This document shows, one piece after another, positions 24,736 through 27,923 of a DNA stretch of 27,923 nt (its first letter is position 1; the number at the start of each line of letters is the position of its first letter). Both the position numbers and the translations under genes were made by a program. Under the pieces are notes generated by a model. It did not search any database, was not told where the DNA came from, and saw nothing but the letters and a program-made list of their open reading frames with translations. Source of the stretch: CAYUCY01 sp964443525 (GTDB lineage Bacteria > Pseudomonadota > Alphaproteobacteria > Caedimonadales > Caedimonadaceae); the NCBI GenBank assembly GCA_964443525.1, contig CAYUCY010000014.1:1-27923 (forward strand), read 5' to 3'.

Positions 24736-25911
24736 ATGAAAAAAACTTTAACATCCCTCTTTAGCATTATCCCACTAACGGTTTTTTCAAGTCACATACA
24801 GACCCAAGAGAGTCTCCAGGATATTCCGCAAACAAAAGTCATTTATCAGGTGCCTGAGAGAACGCCTCAAGAAAAAAAGCTTGAGGAAAATCTTAGAAAG
24901 TCAATTTTAGAAGCCAGTCGGACAAGTCCCTTAAAAAATCGCATTGGGGCTCTTAGACTTTTATGTCTAATGGATCTATATGAGTCCATGGTTGGTCGGT
25001 TGCGTAGCTCGCAAAAGTACCCTGTCGGCAATCAAGGAAATTTCCATAAACTTCATATTGACATTAAGGAGGTGGCATCCAAGATAAATCTTCTCAAGCG
25101 TGATCCGCTCTTTGCTTCAAACTATGCATCAGGCGACCTGAATCAAGTTTATGATAGTCCCCCGCTATCCCGCGCTCTAAATAAAAAGGTTATAGAATCG
25201 ATGGGAACTTTCTTTTATAGATGCCCTCGATCTGGCCAATTAGAAATGGATACCAGGGCATTACCTGAAGATTTTTTTCCTCTTAAAATCTTCTTTCTCA
25301 AAGATAAGGAGGAAAGAGCCATCATCATCTCCACATCTTTCGTAGTAAAAATGCCGGAAGATGTGAATCAATCTCAGTCAAAACTGGCAAGCTTAAAACA
25401 AGTCGTGCGCCTTCCTACGGGGTATTATCTTCCCAAGAGTACTTACTGGCAGGCCGTTCAAGATGAAGGAGGCAAGTGGTATGCTCAAGAAGTTGAATGG
25501 GAAAATCTGTTAAGTGACAATTTATTACAGTCAGAAAGCTACGAACAGGAGGCTTGGGATTACACATTACAAGTCCAATCCCCCTCCTTTGTGGTGGAGG
25601 ATAAGGACTCGCGTAATTGGTTCCCTTTTACTGTTTACTATGGTGGTAATTTGCCCTGTGGAGCGACTGGAATTGATATAATGATTACTAACAAGCATGG
25701 CAAAGCTTTTTATCAAAACCATTGTTTTGATAGCAACGCCCATCAATTAAAATATACCTTAATGCCAAGTGATTTTTATTCTCCTGAAGAATTTTATAAT
25801 TTTGGTAATTTGGATGAAGAGACCCTTCAAAAAGTAGAGACTCCTGAAAATTATCATGAAGATGACTTGGATTTTCTCCTTGAAAAATTTAATAAAGGTC
25901 TTCTCTTTTAG
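24736..25911 (+). CDS. Secreted protein of unknown function
   Basis: The ATG at 24736 is chosen because it begins a typical signal peptide (MKKTLTSLFSIIPLTVFSS, cut near residue 20). An upstream ATG at 24685 would add 17 residues with no signal function. The product has 391 aa. A Lys/Glu-rich helical stretch (about 40-75) is followed by a mixed domain with MGTFFYRCPRSGQLEMDTRA, LPTGYYLPKSTYWQAVQDE and a beta-type C-terminal part with NWFPFTVYYGGNLPCGATG. Few Cys residues are present. I recognise no family. The upstream spacer holds four TGTCA/TGACA repeats. It ends before a hairpin shared with ETF-QO. Confidence 0.65.
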   Translation: MKKTLTSLFSIIPLTVFSSHIQTQESLQDIPQTKVIYQVPERTPQEKKLEENLRKSILEASRTSPLKNRIGALRLLCLMDLYESMVGRLRSSQKYPVGNQGNFHKLHIDIKEVASKINLLKRDPLFASNYASGDLNQVYDSPPLSRALNKKVIESMGTFFYRCPRSGQLEMDTRALPEDFFPLKIFFLKDKEERAIIISTSFVVKMPEDVNQSQSKLASLKQVVRLPTGYYLPKSTYWQAVQDEGGKWYAQEVEWENLLSDNLLQSESYEQEAWDYTLQVQSPSFVVEDKDSRNWFPFTVYYGGNLPCGATGIDIMITNKHGKAFYQNHCFDSNAHQLKYTLMPSDFYSPEEFYNFGNLDEETLQKVETPENYHEDDLDFLLEKFNKGLLF

Positions 25912-25930
25912 AGCAAAACCTTGCCTGAGC

Positions 25931-25959
25931 TGAGGAGATCTTTTTACAGGGTCTCCTCA
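25931..25959. terminator. Hairpin between convergent genes
   Basis: TGAGGAGA (25931-25938) pairs perfectly with TCTCCTCA (25952-25959) around a 13-base loop, 19 bases after the unknown secreted gene and 50 bases after the ETF-QO stop on the other strand. There is no T-run on either side, so its use as a two-way terminator is plausible but unproven. Confidence 0.4.
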
Positions 25960-26009
25960 TATCATCCTACAAGTTTCACTTAACTTAATCTTGCCTTTAG
26001 TCCAAAAGA

Positions 26010-27638
26010 TTACATATTCGGATAGTTGGGTCCTCCGCCGCCTTCGGGCGTCACCCAAGTGATGTTTTGCTTCGGGTCCTTGATGTCGCAGGTTTTACAG
26101 TGAACGCAGTTCTGGGCATTGATTTGCAGTCGAGGTTCGGCTTTGGTGCCGTCCCTAACAATCTCATAAACCCCAGCCGGGCAATAACGCTGTTCGGGGG
26201 CATCAAAATATTTGAGGTTATAGTCGATCGCGATCGGCGGATCTGTCAGCACCAAATGGCAGGGCTGGTTCTCCTCATGATTGGTGTTTGATAAAAAGAC
26301 TGAGGACATTTTATCGAATGTAAGCTGGCCATCATACTTGGGATAGGATATTTTCTTAGTCTCGGATGCCTTCTTGAGGCTTTTGTGATCCTCATGATGC
26401 TTGAGTGTCCAAGGGACAAGTCCTCGAAAAAGATAAGTCTCGAGGGCGGCATTAATAAGTCCACCCCAAAGTCCCCATTTAAAGCCAGGGCGAATATTTC
26501 GAACTCTTTTAAGTTCTTCGCCGACCCAGCTCTGCTTCACGCGTTGATCATAAAGGCCGATCCGAGGTGACTTATTCTCGAGGAGGGATTCAAAAACGGT
26601 CTCAGCCGCAATCATGCCCGATTTCATCGCCGTATGCGTGCCCTTGATCTTAGGTACATTGAGAAAACCCGCGCTACAGCCAATCAGGGTTCCTCCCGGA
26701 AAACTCAGCTTCGGAATCGATTGCCATCCCCCCTCATTAAGGGCGCGCGCCCCGTAAGAGATACGACGCCCCCCCTCAAAGAGAGGACGGATCGAAGGGT
26801 GGAGTTTAAAGCGCTGAACTTCGTCATAGGGGCTCAAATGAGGGTTTTCATAATCAAGTCCGATCACAAACCCGTAAGCGACTTGGTTGTTCTCAAGGTG
26901 ATAAATGAAAGAACCGCCGTAAGTTCTCGAATCCAGAGGCCAGCCGATTGTATGAATGACAAGCCCTTCTTTATGCTGTTCGGGGGTCACTTCCCAAAGC
27001 TCTTTAATCCCGATGCCATAGGTTTGGGGTTCCACCCCTTCCCTCAATTTGAAAATTTCCATCAGTTGTTTAGAGAGAGAGCCCCTGCACCCTTCTGCAA
27101 AAAGTGTATGTTTCGCCAGAATCTGAACGCCTGGTTCATACCGGTCTGTGTGTTTTCCGTCCCGATCAATCCCCATGGGTTGAGTTTCAACCCCGATGAC
27201 CGTTCCTTTTTCGTCCTGGAGTGCTTTAGCGACAGCAAATCCGGGGTATATCTCAACCCCGAGTCCTTGGGCCTGTTCAGCCAGCCAACGGCAGAGATTC
27301 CCAAGAGAGATAATATAATTGCCGTGATTGTTCATTTGCGGCGGTATCGGCAAACGAAAGGACTTGCTTTCCGTTAAAAACAAAAATTCATCTCGCTCTA
27401 CGGGTGTGTTGAGGGGGGCTCCTCTCTCTTTCCAATCGGGAAAGAGCTCTTGAAGAGCTCGCGGCTCAACCACGGCTCCCGACAAAATGTGCGCCCCGAC
27501 CTCGGATCCTTTTTCCAAAACGCAGACGCTTATATCTACGCTCTTTTCCTGACACAACTGCTTTAAACGAATAGCGGCCGACAGGCCCGAGGGGCCCGCC
27601 CCCACAATCACCACGTCGAATTCGAGTGCTTCAGACAT
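26010..27638 (-). CDS. etfD: Electron transfer flavoprotein-ubiquinone oxidoreductase
   Basis: The protein has 542 aa, the length of bacterial ETF-QO. The FAD-binding GAGPSG (residues 13-18) follows the first beta strand, and VCVLEKGSEVGAHILSGAV continues the fold. The C-terminal [4Fe-4S] site has Cys486 (YCPAGVYEI), Cys511, Cys514 and Cys517 (NCVHCKTC). Two segments in between (GYRGSL-like EGCRGSLSKQL and the FPGGTLIGCSAGFLNVPKIKG block) are conserved. It takes electrons from reduced ETF, fed by acyl-CoA and amino-acid dehydrogenases, and passes them to ubiquinone at the inner membrane. It stands alone; no etfAB genes are in the window. Confidence 0.95.
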   Translation of the reverse strand: MSEALEFDVVIVGAGPSGLSAAIRLKQLCQEKSVDISVCVLEKGSEVGAHILSGAVVEPRALQELFPDWKERGAPLNTPVERDEFLFLTESKSFRLPIPPQMNNHGNYIISLGNLCRWLAEQAQGLGVEIYPGFAVAKALQDEKGTVIGVETQPMGIDRDGKHTDRYEPGVQILAKHTLFAEGCRGSLSKQLMEIFKLREGVEPQTYGIGIKELWEVTPEQHKEGLVIHTIGWPLDSRTYGGSFIYHLENNQVAYGFVIGLDYENPHLSPYDEVQRFKLHPSIRPLFEGGRRISYGARALNEGGWQSIPKLSFPGGTLIGCSAGFLNVPKIKGTHTAMKSGMIAAETVFESLLENKSPRIGLYDQRVKQSWVGEELKRVRNIRPGFKWGLWGGLINAALETYLFRGLVPWTLKHHEDHKSLKKASETKKISYPKYDGQLTFDKMSSVFLSNTNHEENQPCHLVLTDPPIAIDYNLKYFDAPEQRYCPAGVYEIVRDGTKAEPRLQINAQNCVHCKTCDIKDPKQNITWVTPEGGGGPNYPNM

Positions 27639-27923
27639 CCTTTAAGATCTACTCCCTCTATTTTCCACTCATGGTGACGGGAAGTTCCTTAAAAATCAAG
27701 GACTATGATTGAGAGATTCTTTGCAATCGAGAGATAAAATGAAAGACGCATTCAAAAGATCAGGTATGACCGCGCGCTTATGGAAACCGCTTTTTGAGCA
27801 ATCTCTTCAGGGGTGAGCTTATGACAATCTCTGATAAATAATTAGAGATAAAAACGTGGCAGATAAGAAATTTTATTAACTTGATGGCACGCAATAACTT
27901 GACGATAAAATCGAAATGTATAC
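27639..27923. other. Gene-free end of window
   Basis: No gene is supported in the last 285 bases, which contain the upstream region of ETF-QO. A 25-codon + frame (27738-27815, MKDAFKRSGMTARLWK) and a short - strand frame reading KLTPEEIAQKAVSI are seen but are too short to call. Nothing else stands out. Confidence 0.4.

Noticed and set aside
26634..27377. 247-codon open frame on the + strand
   Set aside because: It is opposite the ETF-QO gene, which carries intact FAD and iron-sulfur motifs.
1..27923. CRISPR array, transposase, prophage, toxin-antitoxin pair or defence system
   Set aside because: No regularly spaced repeats, integrase or transposase motifs, or small paired genes of that type were seen on either strand.

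Overview
The window looks like a chromosomal segment of an alphaproteobacterium, most likely a host-associated (Holosporales/Rickettsiales-like) species. That placement is inference. It rests on a 6S RNA of alphaproteobacterial shape directly upstream of the 5-formyltetrahydrofolate cyclo-ligase gene, an ETF-ubiquinone oxidoreductase, a moderately AT-rich base composition, and two secreted proteins of eukaryote-facing or unknown type. No transposase, phage gene, CRISPR array or rRNA was found. A 10-N assembly gap lies at 14979-14988.

Layout. (1) 1-7698, + strand: a markedly AT-rich, tightly packed glycan or envelope operon. It holds the C-terminal part of a membrane protein, a GT2 glycosyltransferase, an AsnB-type amidotransferase, a polysaccharide deacetylase-like protein, an unrecognised 517-aa protein and a DegT-type PLP aminotransferase. 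Most junctions overlap or nearly touch. (2) 7682-7952, - strand: an interrupted gene remnant. (3) 7997-11938, + strand: BrnQ amino-acid carrier, tRNA-Gln(CTG), a WecA/MraY-type sugar-phosphate transferase with an altered motif, then ZnuC and ZnuB. (4) 12049-13669: 6S RNA with its promoter, then 5-FTHF cyclo-ligase and a YmdB-type phosphoesterase. (5) 13670-14271: a gene-free, hairpin-rich stretch. (6) 14272-17006: a GNAT acetyltransferase, then on the - strand an operon of M23 endopeptidase, a small secreted protein and a YiiD-type thioesterase; the thioesterase spans the assembly gap. (7) 17152-18396: an MFS carrier. (8) 18393-22027, - strand: galU, ugd and a phosphohexomutase. (9) 22180-25911: a secreted PLC-like phosphodiesterase, a Bcr/CflA-type efflux carrier behind a palindromic operator candidate, and a secreted protein of unknown function. 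(10) 26010-27638, - strand: ETF-QO. The last 285 bases hold nothing that can be supported.

How it fits together. GalU, UGD and the phosphohexomutase supply UDP-glucose, UDP-glucuronate and hexose phosphates. The GT4 transferase could load a sugar-1-phosphate onto a polyprenyl phosphate. The AT-rich operon could then elongate, aminate, amidate and deacetylate a surface glycan. This linkage is inferred from gene families, not shown. The most interesting items are the unrecognised 517-aa glycan-operon protein, the GT4 transferase lacking one motif aspartate, the 6S RNA, the hairpin-rich element at 13767-13960, the PLC-like secreted protein, and the thioesterase gene that can be read through the gap.
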